Origin: Sphingobacteriales bacterium
GTDB taxonomy: Bacteria > Bacteroidota > Bacteroidia > Chitinophagales > Chitinophagaceae
Assembly: GCA_004144185.1 (NCBI GenBank)
Contig: SEFP01000001.1
Coordinates: 1,116,001-1,180,000 of the forward strand
Direction: 5' to 3'
Length of the DNA stretch: 64,000 bases
The translations under genes were made by a program, and so were the position numbers. A model generated the notes under the pieces. It did no database searches and had not been told where the DNA came from. It saw only the letters and a list, made by a program, of their open reading frames with translations. Positions 40,581 to 49,494 of this stretch are shown here, piece after piece (position 1 is the first letter of the stretch; each line of letters begins with the position of its first letter).

Positions 40581-41998
40581 GCCATTTTGGGCTCATTTTC
40601 TATAAATATTTTGTCAGGATTTAATATGTTATGAGGGTCAAAAACTGTTTTGAGACGTTTTTGAAGGGTCAGGGCGGCTTCTGAAAAGGCAAGGGGCAGG
40701 TAGTTTTTCTGTGAATACCCGATACCGTGCTCTCCGGAAATTGTTCCGCCCAGTCTCACTACTTCTTCAAACAACAGCGTGATGGCCTGGGGAAGCGTTT
40801 CCTGCCAGTCGGCATCGCTCATCGAAGCCTTCACGATATTGACGTGCAGATTCCCATCGCCGGCATGACCGTAGCACACCGACTTAAATCCAAACTGCCG
40901 GCCCAGTTCCTTGACCTTTTGCAACAGCAGCGGCAGCCGGGCACGGGGCACGACCGTATCTTCTTCTTTGTACACACTGTGACTTTTGACAGCTTCACCC
41001 ACCTTGCGGCGAAGCTGCCAGAGGGTTTCTTTCTGCGCCGCATCGGTCGCCAACAACACCTCCTGCGCGCCAAACTGCTCTTCAAGCAGCAGGGCAATCG
41101 CTTCGGCATCCTGCAACAGCTGTTCCGGATGGTTGCCGTCCAGCTCTACGAGCAGGTGTGCGGAAACGGCGTCCGGAAGCACCATCGTAGCACCGGTGTA
41201 TTGCAAGGCCCAGTCCAGTGCATCCCGCTCCATAAACTCCAAAGCGCAGGGCGAAAAGCCGGCCAGAAAAATACCGTTCACGGCCCGGCAGGCATCCGTT
41301 GCCGAACCAAAAGGAGCCAGCAGGGTCAGCGTGTGTCGCACCGCCGGAATCAGCCGCAACACAATTTTGGTAATCACGGCCAAGGTGCCTTCAGAGCCGA
41401 CCAAAAGTCCGGTCAGGTTGTAGCCGGTTGCATTTTTAAGCGTATTGGCGCCGGTCCAGAGAATCTCACCGGTGGGCAACACGACTTCCAGATTCAGCAC
41501 GTAATCTTTTACCACGCCATATTTCAACGCGCGGGGACCACCGCTATTTTCGCTCACATTTCCACCGATAAAGCAGGAGCCCTTAGACGCCGGATCCGGT
41601 GGATAAAACAACCCGTGTGCCGCGACTGCTTCCTGCAACACCTGGGTAATCACGCCCGGCTCGGTCGTGACCTGAAAGTTTTCGACGTCGATGTCCAGAA
41701 TCCGGTTCATTCGCTGCAAATCCAGTACTACACCGGCCTGAACGGGCAGGGCCCCACCGCTGAGTCCGGTACCGGCGCCCCGCGGCGTTACGGGAATGCG
41801 GTGTTCGTGGCAATAGCGCAGGATGGTGCTAATCTCTTCCGGACTGATGGGCTGAAGTACAACCTCGGGCAGAAACCGGAAATCCTCGGTCTGGTCGGCC
41901 GCACAGCGCTGTCGGTTTTCGGCATCGGTTAGAATCCGATCCGGAGGCAAGACCGTTTCAAAAAAATGCAGATCGGCTTCGGTAACAGGGCGCAGCAT
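40577..41998 (-). CDS. FAD-linked oxidase, GlcD/D-lactate dehydrogenase type
   Basis: A 473-residue flavoprotein of the vanillyl-alcohol-oxidase fold. The FAD-binding half (about 45-220) shows V-T-P-R-G-A-G-T-G-L-S-G-G near 69-81 and G-G-N-V-S-E-N-S-G-G-P near 144-154. The cap domain (about 225-465) has Y-G-H-A-G-D-G-N-L-H near 382-391 with the catalytic/metal His residues, and S-G-E-H-G-I-G near 426. The pattern fits GlcD (glycolate oxidase subunit) and quinone-linked D-lactate/2-hydroxyacid dehydrogenases. No glcE/glcF is nearby, so a stand-alone D-2-hydroxyacid dehydrogenase is more likely than glycolate oxidase. Confidence 0.88.
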   Translation of the reverse strand: MLRPVTEADLHFFETVLPPDRILTDAENRQRCAADQTEDFRFLPEVVLQPISPEEISTILRYCHEHRIPVTPRGAGTGLSGGALPVQAGVVLDLQRMNRILDIDVENFQVTTEPGVITQVLQEAVAAHGLFYPPDPASKGSCFIGGNVSENSGGPRALKYGVVKDYVLNLEVVLPTGEILWTGANTLKNATGYNLTGLLVGSEGTLAVITKIVLRLIPAVRHTLTLLAPFGSATDACRAVNGIFLAGFSPCALEFMERDALDWALQYTGATMVLPDAVSAHLLVELDGNHPEQLLQDAEAIALLLEEQFGAQEVLLATDAAQKETLWQLRRKVGEAVKSHSVYKEEDTVVPRARLPLLLQKVKELGRQFGFKSVCYGHAGDGNLHVNIVKASMSDADWQETLPQAITLLFEEVVRLGGTISGEHGIGYSQKNYLPLAFSEAALTLQKRLKTVFDPHNILNPDKIFIENEPKMA

Positions 41999-42120
41999 AA
42001 AGTAAGGTCAGGATCGTTTTGAAACACACAGGCAAGACCGGTTGAGCCGGTCTTCGGTATGAGCTGTTGTCAAGCAATAGTACTTCCGGAAAACAACCGG
42101 CATCGCTTCCGGCTACCCGG

Positions 42121-43386
42121 TTATTTGTAAACACACTGTAGGGTATGCCGTGTTTTTTGTTCCAGCAAAATGTGCCGGTTGTGGGTCAGGGTACTGACGA
42201 CTTCCGGAGTGTAATGACGTACGGTCAGCAGGGTTACCTCTTCGTTGCGCAGCAGCCGGTAGTGCGGCCTTAATACTTCGATGAGGTGTTGAAGCTTTTC
42301 CGGATCGTTATCGATGCAGGCCACAAAGGAAATGGCCGCATTCTGCAACAGGTTAATCTTCAAACGCAGCTCGGAGAAAATGCGGTACAGCTTACTTAAA
42401 TTCTCTTCAGTGATAAACGAAAAATCCAGGGTCGTTACCTGCAGCAATACCTGGTTGCGCTTCAGGATAATCAGGGGCGGATAAAACAGACTGCTCGCTT
42501 CCTGGTCGATCACGGTTCCGGATGCCTCCGGTTTCAAGAAACAGCGCACATGCAGAGGAATGCCTTTGTTCTGGAGTGGCTGGATCGTTTTGGGGTGAAT
42601 GACCTGTGCACCGTAGTACGCCATTTCGATCACTTCGGCATAGGTAATCGCTTCGATTTTTACGGTATGATCAAACAAGCGGGGATCGGCGTTCTGCAAC
42701 CCATCTACATCTTTCCAGATGGTCAGCGATTGGGCATCCAGTGCCGCAGCCAGCAATGCAGCACTATAATCAGAACCTTCGCGCCCCAGCGTCGTGGAGG
42801 CATTGTCGGGCGTGGCCCCGATAAAACCTTGGGTTAACAGGATAGTTCCGGCCTGCAAAAGCGGTTCGGCTGTTTTCCGGATCTGCACGAAGCTGTAATC
42901 CAGGTCTACTTTGGCTTCCCGGAACTGATCATCGGTACGGATCAGGTCACGCGCGTCTGCCCACTGCGCAGCAAGGCCCCGATCGGACAGAAAAGCAGCG
43001 AAAATGCGGGTTGACAACAGCTCGCCCGTACAGACAATCTGATCGTAGTGATAATCCGGGTTCCGCTCCCCACATCCATCAATCGCCCATTGCAGTTCGG
43101 TAAAGGTTTCAGCCATTTGCTGCCACGCTTTTTGAAACGCAGCCGGCGACAGAACCGTTTCGGCATAGGCCCGGTGAGACGCTTCCAGCGCAAGCGCTTT
43201 TTCGTGGGCGTCGGCTTTTTGTCCGTTGAGGGCTGCAAACACAATGGCTTCCAGCGCATTAGTGGTTTTACCCATCGCAGAGACTACCACTACCAGAGGG
43301 GCACTTGCTTTTGACAGAATGGGCAACAAGGCCTCCATGCGTTCGGGGCGTTCAATAGAAGCCCCACCGAATTTATAAACAAGCAT
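42121..43386 (-). CDS. lysC: Aspartate kinase (monofunctional)
   Basis: A 421-residue enzyme phosphorylating aspartate, the first step to lysine, threonine, methionine and diaminopimelate. The kinase domain has V-Y-K-F-G-G-A-S at 3-10 (usual form K-F-G-G-T-S, so Ala replaces Thr), V-V-S-A-M-G-K-T-T near 35-43, G-E-L-L-S near 122, and T-L-G-R-E-G-S-D-Y-S-A near 200-210. Two ACT domains follow (about 300-420) for feedback control. The C-terminus is not fused to homoserine dehydrogenase. Effector specificity cannot be read from sequence. Followed downstream by a weak hairpin (42034-42054). Confidence 0.92.
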   Translation of the reverse strand: MLVYKFGGASIERPERMEALLPILSKASAPLVVVVSAMGKTTNALEAIVFAALNGQKADAHEKALALEASHRAYAETVLSPAAFQKAWQQMAETFTELQWAIDGCGERNPDYHYDQIVCTGELLSTRIFAAFLSDRGLAAQWADARDLIRTDDQFREAKVDLDYSFVQIRKTAEPLLQAGTILLTQGFIGATPDNASTTLGREGSDYSAALLAAALDAQSLTIWKDVDGLQNADPRLFDHTVKIEAITYAEVIEMAYYGAQVIHPKTIQPLQNKGIPLHVRCFLKPEASGTVIDQEASSLFYPPLIILKRNQVLLQVTTLDFSFITEENLSKLYRIFSELRLKINLLQNAAISFVACIDNDPEKLQHLIEVLRPHYRLLRNEEVTLLTVRHYTPEVVSTLTHNRHILLEQKTRHTLQCVYK

Positions 43387-43486
43387 AACCGGCTGCGAAG
43401 CTACTAGGCATTGAAGAATTGAAACGAGGTATAGCGGTTTCGGATTTTCAAAGAAGAACCTGGCGCGGCCAATCCGGAAATCGCCG

Positions 43487-45166
43487 TTACTTAAAAATCT
43501 CGGCTACACTGAGCGGGCGCTCGTCTTCCCGCCAGATAAAGCGCGACAACCGCATCTCGGCCAGGTTGACCTGTGTAATTGGGTACATCTTCTGTTTGAT
43601 GTCCTGCTCCAGCAAAATATTTTGCAGGGCTTGATCGCCGAAAAAGACCGTCATGCGTTCACTGCTGACCCGGTTGACGCCCAGATACGCACCACTATCG
43701 TCTTTGGGATAGTAAATGCTTTCGGCCTGCGGCCAGACCACCATATGCGAAAGCTGACTGCCTTTAAAATATCCGGTTAGGGTTTTGCCCTGGACCTGAT
43801 CGAAGATAGCGGCTTGTTCCGGACCGGTGCGAGAGGCTACAAACGCATTGTTGGGAATGAAAATCCGCTTGATGCGGCCGCTGTCGTTTTGCAGCAACAG
43901 GGTATCACCGGTTACCTGCGATTGGCGTGCCCAAGCCACCGGCTGTTTCATCAAACGCAGGGTAGAGTCGCGGCGGGTATACGAAAGACTGTCGGCGCGT
44001 GCCTGTAAGGAGTCGGAAAATACAATCACATGGCGAAAGCCTATGAAAGCCTGCGACGTGTCTTCCGGAACCGGATTGGATGCGACCACCACAGTCGTAT
44101 CCGGTGCTCGGTTGCGGGTGGTCCGCCGACGGGTACTTCCGGAATCGGCCCGGACCGGGCGTTCGGTCAATAGGCGTGTTTTTTGCCACTGCAATAAAGC
44201 CGAATAGGTGGCACTAAAAAAGGTATCGGCGCGCATGTACAGCGTGTCCAGTCCTTCGGCCTTGCGCAGCACAGGTTTGCGGGTGGCCAAAAGGGTTTTG
44301 AGCTTTTCGTTGACAATGGCATGATCGCTCCAAAGCGTAATGTGCTGCACCGTATCCATTGCCCGGACTTTACCGACCGCAATGCCATTGCCGGTGTGGC
44401 GGTTGTAATCGAGCTGGTCGCCTTCTACGTACTGCGAACGGTTCCAGATCGACGAGCGTTTGGTAAAATGCGCAATCTCCGCTTTGGAATCGTAGGTGCC
44501 GGCCGTAGTACGGAGTTCGCTTTTGTCATTCCGGACAATTGATGCGGCAAAAAACTGCACCAGTTTCGACTCGGTATTATAGCCCAGATCGTCTGAGATG
44601 ATATTGTAAGCCGAATCGGATACCAGCACATCGCCGGTGAAGCGGGAGTCTTTGTTGCGCACATTGTACCAGCCACTAGTGCTGGTAAGCGTTGTACTGG
44701 CCGTTTGCAGCGTACCCCCGTTGGTATAAGTGCCTATTTTAGTGTCGGTGCGATAGGTGAGATTTTCACACCAGAGGTTATCGGTACTATTAAGCAGGTG
44801 CACATTGCCGCGCAGAAATGCTTCTTTCTGATTGCCGGTATACTTCAGGTAATCCGACGAGACCTCGGTGCCGCCGGGTTGCAGAATGCGGACGTTACCA
44901 AAGGCTTCCAGGTTGTTGGCTGCCAGATCGATGTAGGCACTGTCGCAATAAAACAAGGTGCCGTTCTGTTCGAGCTGCACATCGCCGATCAGCTTGTTGA
45001 GCGGACGGCCGTTGAGCTGAATCGATTCAAAGACACGGGCATTGGTGATGGTGACCGGTACCTGGTTGCCCGTTCCGGTCTGGGTCATACCGGAAAGACT
45101 CCACAGCAGTAAAATCCCGCAGAGCAGCCAACAGCGATTCCGGAAATGCAGCCGCCTCATAAGCAT
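43487..45166 (-). CDS. OstA/LptA-like periplasmic protein
   Basis: A 559-residue exported protein with a signal peptide (C-W-L-L-C-G-I-L-L-L-W-S-L-S-G-M). The body is built of short repeating beta-strands of the OstA (LptA/LptD N-terminal) type: V-Q-L-E-Q-N-G-T-L-F-Y-C-D-S-A-Y near 62-77, F-G-N-V-R-I near 90, Y-L-K-Y-T-G near 106, F-L-R-G-N-V-H-L near 118 and similar units to about 330. A charged Arg/Thr linker (about 345-365) and a second beta-rich half follow. Family knowledge links the fold to LPS transport across the periplasm. It overlaps mlaD by one base (TAATG), so the two are co-translated. Confidence 0.82.
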   Translation of the reverse strand: MLMRRLHFRNRCWLLCGILLLWSLSGMTQTGTGNQVPVTITNARVFESIQLNGRPLNKLIGDVQLEQNGTLFYCDSAYIDLAANNLEAFGNVRILQPGGTEVSSDYLKYTGNQKEAFLRGNVHLLNSTDNLWCENLTYRTDTKIGTYTNGGTLQTASTTLTSTSGWYNVRNKDSRFTGDVLVSDSAYNIISDDLGYNTESKLVQFFAASIVRNDKSELRTTAGTYDSKAEIAHFTKRSSIWNRSQYVEGDQLDYNRHTGNGIAVGKVRAMDTVQHITLWSDHAIVNEKLKTLLATRKPVLRKAEGLDTLYMRADTFFSATYSALLQWQKTRLLTERPVRADSGSTRRRTTRNRAPDTTVVVASNPVPEDTSQAFIGFRHVIVFSDSLQARADSLSYTRRDSTLRLMKQPVAWARQSQVTGDTLLLQNDSGRIKRIFIPNNAFVASRTGPEQAAIFDQVQGKTLTGYFKGSQLSHMVVWPQAESIYYPKDDSGAYLGVNRVSSERMTVFFGDQALQNILLEQDIKQKMYPITQVNLAEMRLSRFIWREDERPLSVAEIFK

Positions 45167-46116
45167 TACGGCGCAACGGTTTGAGCCCGCCGGCCAAAAA
45201 TGTTCACGTTGATATACCGGCTTGGATGTTTGCGCAGGTCTTCGGCCAGTTGGGAAAATTCCTGGGCGGTCTGGCTAAGGCTGTTGTATAGCTTGGGATC
45301 GTTGATCAGCAATCCCAGCGAGCCGTTTCCGGAATCCATTTTTTGAAGCAGGCCATTGACATTGCCGGCTACCGCCTGTAGATTCTGAACCGTTTCTTCG
45401 ATTGGAGCGGCTTTGAGGCGGTTGCTGACCTGTGCCAGATTGCTCAGCGTAGCGTCGATATTGGCGCGGTTGCCAGCCAGCATCGCGCTGGTTTTTTCAG
45501 CATTGTCGATGGTCCGTCCCAACGCGGCATTCTTACTTTGCAGGTTCTGAGACACCGATGCAAAGTTTTGCAGCGTCGCGTCGAGCGAGGCAACAGCATG
45601 ATCCAGCTGCCGGCGGGTACCGGCATCAAACACGCTGTTGACACCCGCCAGCAGCGTATCCAGGCGAAGCGTGATGTGCTGTACGTTCTGAAGAATCGGT
45701 CTCAACTCTTCCGATAAGGCATCCAGTTTACCCGGCTCCAGGGTTGCAGGCAGGATGGCCCCGTCCTCCAGCGGTTCCCGGCTTTGACCCAGTTCCAGCC
45801 GGATGGCTTTGGCCCCCATCAGATCGGCTGAATACAGCTGAGCAACCGTGCCTTTGGGCAGGGTGTATTGATTTTTGACCGTCAGGGCGACCCGAACGCC
45901 GTCTTCGCCATCCAGCTCAATTTTTTTGACCCGGCCGACCATCATACCCCGGATTGTAACGACCGAGGACGGCTGAAGACCTTGTACGCCGTCGAAATGG
46001 GCATAATAGGTGTTGGTGCTGGAGAATACACTGGCTCCCCGCAGGTAGTAAAAGCCTACGAAAAACACAATCACGGTGATGCTCACGAGCAACCCAATAC
46101 GAACTTCCTTGGTCAT
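45166..46116 (-). CDS. MlaD/MCE-domain lipid-transport protein
   Basis: A 316-residue protein with one N-terminal membrane helix (I-G-L-L-V-S-I-T-V-I-V-F-F-V-G-F-Y, 7-23) and a single MCE domain (about 37-115). Visible there: V-Q-G-L-Q-P-S-S-V-V-T-I-R-G near 44-57 and G-V-R-V-A-L-T-V near 72. A long helical tail (about 125-300) rich in Asn/Gln/Leu heptads follows, likely forming the hexameric periplasmic tube. MlaD-type proteins work with MlaE/MlaF ABC components, which are not in this window; in Bacteroidota they often lie upstream. Coupled to the OstA-like gene, a plausible envelope-lipid operon. Confidence 0.9.
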   Translation of the reverse strand: MTKEVRIGLLVSITVIVFFVGFYYLRGASVFSSTNTYYAHFDGVQGLQPSSVVTIRGMMVGRVKKIELDGEDGVRVALTVKNQYTLPKGTVAQLYSADLMGAKAIRLELGQSREPLEDGAILPATLEPGKLDALSEELRPILQNVQHITLRLDTLLAGVNSVFDAGTRRQLDHAVASLDATLQNFASVSQNLQSKNAALGRTIDNAEKTSAMLAGNRANIDATLSNLAQVSNRLKAAPIEETVQNLQAVAGNVNGLLQKMDSGNGSLGLLINDPKLYNSLSQTAQEFSQLAEDLRKHPSRYINVNIFGRRAQTVAP

Positions 46117-46153
46117 GTTCCGGAACAGGCGTCTTCGCCGCTGGATAAAACGG

Positions 46154-46161
46154 CAAAATTA
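46154..46161 (-). promoter_or_regulatory. -7 box TAATTTTG upstream of mlaD-like gene
   Basis: On the minus strand TAATTTTG matches TAnnTTTG exactly, 37 bases before the ATG. A TTCCGGAA copy (46118-46125) lies between box and start. Confidence 0.45.
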
Positions 46162-46277
46162 ACCGATGCATTCCACCTTCCATCATTCAAAACATTAAAG
46201 CTGCGGATAGACAGAGGCATTGTACTTTTAAGGCCTACCCCTACTCTCAATTTTTCTTTCGAACGCACCTTTATCTT

Positions 46278-47042
46278 ATGCAGTACGAACTCCGTCAGTC
46301 CGGTAAGTTTCAATTTGTGGAAGAAGGCGAGGGCGAGTCCCTGGTATTGTTGCACGGTTTGTTTGGCGCGCTCAGCAACTTCCGTGATCTGGTGGAACAT
46401 TTCCGGCAATCGTATCGGGTGATCATCCCGATCCTGCCGTTATTTGATCTGGGACTGCTGGATACGAGCGTAGGCGGACTGGCTAAGTATGTAACCCGTT
46501 TTATTGAGGCCCGTGGCTTGGGCAAGGTGCATCTACTGGGCAACTCGCTGGGCGGGCATGTAGCATTGGTCTACACGCTGAAACATCCGGATAAAGTCGC
46601 AACGCTGACGCTCACCGGTTCTTCCGGACTGTTCGAAAATGGCATGGGCGAAACCTATCCGAAGCGGGGCGATTATGAATACATCCGGAACAAAACCGCC
46701 CTCACCTTTTACGATCCGGCGATGGCCACTAAAGAACTGGTGGATGAAGTGTATGGCATTACCAATAACCGGGTAAAAGTGCTCAAGATTATCGCCTTGG
46801 CCAAGAGCGCCATTCGTCACAATCTGGGCGATGAACTGAAGGATATCAGTGCGCCCACCTGCCTGATCTGGGGGAAGAACGATACGATTACCCCACCGAT
46901 GGTAGCCGAAGAGTTTCAGAAGCTGATTCCAAATTCGGAACTGCATTGGATCGATCAGTGCGGCCATGCGCCGATGATGGAAGTACCGGGAGAGTTTAAC
47001 AACATCCTAACCGGCTTTCTGGCGAAGCATCCCGTACCTTAA
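46278..47042 (+). CDS. Alpha/beta-hydrolase
   Basis: A 254-residue alpha/beta-hydrolase without signal peptide. The oxyanion loop L-L-H-G-L-F-G at 24-30 precedes the nucleophile elbow L-G-N-S-L-G-G at 87-93 (Ser90). The acid is likely Asp in W-G-K-N-D-T near 200 and the base His in C-G-H-A-P near 229. A lid of helices lies at about 115-175. Esterase, lipase or MhpC-like C-C hydrolase activity are all possible; the substrate cannot be told. In Flavobacteria this hydrolase type is found near the CBS gene, as here. Confidence 0.85.
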   Translation: MQYELRQSGKFQFVEEGEGESLVLLHGLFGALSNFRDLVEHFRQSYRVIIPILPLFDLGLLDTSVGGLAKYVTRFIEARGLGKVHLLGNSLGGHVALVYTLKHPDKVATLTLTGSSGLFENGMGETYPKRGDYEYIRNKTALTFYDPAMATKELVDEVYGITNNRVKVLKIIALAKSAIRHNLGDELKDISAPTCLIWGKNDTITPPMVAEEFQKLIPNSELHWIDQCGHAPMMEVPGEFNNILTGFLAKHPVP

Positions 47043-47054
47043 TGAGGTAAAAGC

Positions 47055-47092
47055 GTTCCGGATACTCGTCCCGGCACGGACTTTTCCGGAAC
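47055..47092 (+). repeat. Inverted pair of CCGG octamers able to form a hairpin
   Basis: GTTCCGGA (47055-47062) and TCCGGAAC (47085-47092) are exact inverted copies with a 22-base loop, just after the hydrolase stop. The right arm lies in a TTCCGGAA. There is no T-run, so this is not a standard terminator. Confidence 0.5.
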
Positions 47093-47114
47093 CGCTTAAA
47101 GACAAGATTTTATT

Positions 47115-47783
47115 TTGACTTCTCTGGAACAACTGCTTGCACCTTCAGTGCCTACGCTGCAACGCAGCGATACGGGCAATGATGCGCTGCAACTTATGGA
47201 TGACGTTCACCTGGCGGAGATTCCGCTGGTGGAAGAAGGAACGTATGTGGCGCTGATCCGGGAGCAGGATGTGCTGGAGTGGAAGATGCCCGGCGAACCG
47301 CTGAGCGAATCGGAAGAACTGCTGACCTACAAACCGGCGGTGTCTATGCGCAGCCATCCCTATGATGTGCTGAAAGTATTGCACTCGCAGGATCTGGCGG
47401 TAATTCCGGTGGTAGATACCGAAAACCATTATCAGGGGGCCATTACCCGCGCCGACTTACTGGATTATCTTGTCGAGACGTCCGGAATTGATCAGCCCGG
47501 TGCGCTGCTGGTACTGGAGATGGACCCGCGCAATTACAGCCTGAGCCAGATTGCACGGATCTGCGAGCAGGAAGATGTAACGGTGCTGTCGAGCCAGCTG
47601 TTTAACAATCCGGATACCCAGATGCTGGAAGTCACGCTGAAAACCAACCGGATGGGTCTGGGTGGACTGGTACAGTCGTTTGAGCGCCACAACTTCCTGG
47701 TGAAGGACGTGCATGGCGACCGAAGTGACGATGATGACCTTTCCGACCGGTACGACAACCTGATGGCGTATCTAAACGTATAG
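47115..47783 (+). CDS. CBS-domain-pair protein with C-terminal ACT-like region
   Basis: A 222-residue cytosolic protein that begins at TTG (T-S-L-E-Q-L-L). No ATG is available upstream, and the next in-frame Met falls inside the domain. Two CBS motifs span about 1-120: the first with L-M-D-D-V-H-L-A-E-I-P-L-V, the second with D-L-A-V-I-P-V-V-D near 97-105 and G-A-I-T-R-A-D-L near 111-118. CBS pairs bind adenosyl ligands and act as energy or nucleotide sensors. The last ~85 residues look like a degenerate ACT fold. In related genomes this gene usually precedes NAD kinase; here DUF3109 follows instead. Confidence 0.82.
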   Translation: MTSLEQLLAPSVPTLQRSDTGNDALQLMDDVHLAEIPLVEEGTYVALIREQDVLEWKMPGEPLSESEELLTYKPAVSMRSHPYDVLKVLHSQDLAVIPVVDTENHYQGAITRADLLDYLVETSGIDQPGALLVLEMDPRNYSLSQIARICEQEDVTVLSSQLFNNPDTQMLEVTLKTNRMGLGGLVQSFERHNFLVKDVHGDRSDDDDLSDRYDNLMAYLNV

Positions 47784-47858
47784 GAACCGCACGGACCGGA
47801 CGATTTGAAGCATCTTTGCCCCGTTGTTGGTATTCCTAAAACCTAATTTTTACAGACG

Positions 47859-48434
47859 TTGATTGCGATTGACAATGTGCTGCTCTCGGATGAGGTGATC
47901 GAAGCGCAGTTTGTGTGCGACCTGGACCGCTGCCTCGGCGGCTGCTGTGTAGATGGCGACTGTGGTGCGCCGCTGACTGAAGCGGAAGCACAGGTGATGC
48001 CTGAGGTATTTGCCGATATTCAATCCATGCTTCCGGAAACGCATCTGCAGGCCATTGCCGAGCAGGGTGTGGTGGTCTGGGATGCCGAGCATGGGCAGGT
48101 AACGCCTACCGTGCATGGCGGGATCTGCGTGTATGCGCTGACCGATGAGAAAGGTATTGTGAAATGTGCCATTGAGCGGGCGTATGTAGCCGGACAAACG
48201 GGGCATCAGAAACCAATCTCCTGCCATTTGTTTCCGATCCGGATTACGCAGAGCGAAGGCTTTGAAGCCGTAAATTACGAGCCGCGCAAAAAGCTGTGTC
48301 GCCCGGCCTGTAAACTGGGCAAAAAGTTGAAGATTCCGGTGTACAAATTTCTCAAAGACGCCCTGGTTCGCAAATACGGACTGGAGTTTTACGAAACGCT
48401 CGACGCAGTAGCCAACCGGAACGTCGAAGGCTAG
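47859..48434 (+). CDS. DUF3109 family cysteine-rich protein
   Basis: A 191-residue cytosolic protein with a TTG start (I-A-I-D-N-V-L-L-S). Cysteines cluster as F-V-C-D-L-D-R-C-L-G-G-C-C-V-D-G-D-C near 19-36. More follow in G-G-I-C-V-Y near 89, V-K-C-A-I near 101, I-S-C-H-L-F-P near 121 and L-C-R-P-A-C near 146-151. This spacing is that of DUF3109, related to YkgJ-type proteins thought to hold a zinc or iron-sulfur site; cofactor and role are not established. It follows the CBS gene by 75 bases. TTCCGGAA begins two bases after its stop. Confidence 0.85.
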   Translation: MIAIDNVLLSDEVIEAQFVCDLDRCLGGCCVDGDCGAPLTEAEAQVMPEVFADIQSMLPETHLQAIAEQGVVVWDAEHGQVTPTVHGGICVYALTDEKGIVKCAIERAYVAGQTGHQKPISCHLFPIRITQSEGFEAVNYEPRKKLCRPACKLGKKLKIPVYKFLKDALVRKYGLEFYETLDAVANRNVEG

Positions 48435-48449
48435 GCTTCCGGAACCGTC

Positions 48450-48890
48450 TTAAACCGGAAAATTCTTGTCTTCGCCGGCCGGGTAATCGTGGTTAAGCAT
48501 CCACTGAATGCCAAAGGCATCGGTCAGCATGGCAAAGTGGGCACCCCAGAAGGTATCCTGCGGCGGCATGGTTGCTTCACCGCCTTTCGCCAGCGTATGA
48601 AATACCTGCGTCAGTTCTGCAACACTATCAAAATTGAGCGACAGGCTCACCTGATTGCCACTGACGGCGTTCATGCCCGGCGGCAGATCGGAAACCATCA
48701 GGGTAAGATCACCGGCCTTAAACGTAGCATGCAACACGCCATCAGCCGGCAAGGGCTGCTTCCCTTGCTGCGGCGGCAGTTCGCCAAACCGCTGCATCGC
48801 TACAATCTCGCCGTTAAATGCCTGAGCGTAGCGGTCCAAGGCCTGTTGGGCGTTTCCGGCAAAATTGAGGTAAGGGGTGATCGGTTGCAT
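48450..48890 (-). CDS. VOC-family protein, PhnB-like
   Basis: A 146-residue glyoxalase/bleomycin-resistance fold protein of the PhnB (YjdN) type. Typical features are I-T-P-Y-L-N-F-A-G-N-A-Q-Q-A at 4-17, A-F-N-G-E near 24-28, L-M-V-S-D near 64 and W-G-A-H-F-A-M-L-T-D-A-F-G near 115-127, ending W-M-L-N-H. Many members lack the full metal triad and have no known substrate. Soluble, no signal peptide. It lies 52 bases from the DUF1801 gene on the same strand; the two are commonly found together as small orphan proteins. Confidence 0.88.
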   Translation of the reverse strand: MQPITPYLNFAGNAQQALDRYAQAFNGEIVAMQRFGELPPQQGKQPLPADGVLHATFKAGDLTLMVSDLPPGMNAVSGNQVSLSLNFDSVAELTQVFHTLAKGGEATMPPQDTFWGAHFAMLTDAFGIQWMLNHDYPAGEDKNFPV

Positions 48891-48942
48891 AATGGACTAC
48901 GAAGAAACGGCATCTGGATTGAAGACGCGTTCCGGAAGGCCG

Positions 48943-49398
48943 TTATTTTTTCAGGCCTGATTCATAGATCGAAATCCACTGTTGCGGGGTCAGTTTCTGA
49001 GCCAGTTTTCCGACCAGCTCGTATGGAATGGCTTCGGGCTTTTTGAAGCGTACGCAGCCTTTGCCCATGTCGAGCTTCGCCGTTGTAGTGGCGGCCCATT
49101 CAGCCGTAAACCAGTCCAGTAATTCCGGGCTCATATACAGCCCCACGTGGTGGAGCGCGATGTAATTTTTCTGGGATGCAATTGAAATAAACGGCAGCGG
49201 CTCGTTGGCCTTGCAATGATAGCCCGCCGGATACAGGCTGTATGGCACCACGAAGGCCGGCATGCCATAACTCATGGCTTCTTCAAATCCTTCCGGCAGA
49301 TGCTGGCGCAACGTTTGGCGCAACTGCTGCATCGCAGCCTGCCGGTCCTCCGGAAGCGCATCAAAATAAGCGTTGGTTGAAGGAGCGGTTGCGGTCAT
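48943..49398 (-). CDS. DUF1801 (YdhG-like) family protein
   Basis: A 151-residue cytosolic protein with the DUF1801 pattern: Y-F-D-A-L-P-E-D-R near 11-19, E-A-M-S-Y-G-M-P-A-F near 40-49, I-A-L-H-H-V-G-L-Y near 79-87, M-G-K-G-C-V-R-F near 110-117. The fold resembles the frataxin/IDI-associated YdhG group; the biochemical role is unknown. Length is typical and the gene sits in a short same-strand run with the PhnB-like gene. Confidence 0.88.
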   Translation of the reverse strand: MTATAPSTNAYFDALPEDRQAAMQQLRQTLRQHLPEGFEEAMSYGMPAFVVPYSLYPAGYHCKANEPLPFISIASQKNYIALHHVGLYMSPELLDWFTAEWAATTTAKLDMGKGCVRFKKPEAIPYELVGKLAQKLTPQQWISIYESGLKK

Positions 49399-49494
49399 GA
49401 GATTTTGTTTTGGATAAACTACTGGTTAGGGAGCGTAGTGCGTCTGGGAGCCCAAACGGTTCCCTCCTGCCTAAAGTTATTTGAGCGGGCGAAT

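Noticed and set aside
40727-41932. 401-codon open frame antisense to the GlcD-type oxidase
   Set aside because: Shadow of a gene with complete FAD-binding and cap-domain motifs.
42034-42054. AAGACCGG/CCGGTCTT hairpin after lysC as a terminator
   Set aside because: Only an 8-bp stem and no T-run in the minus direction; too weak to call.
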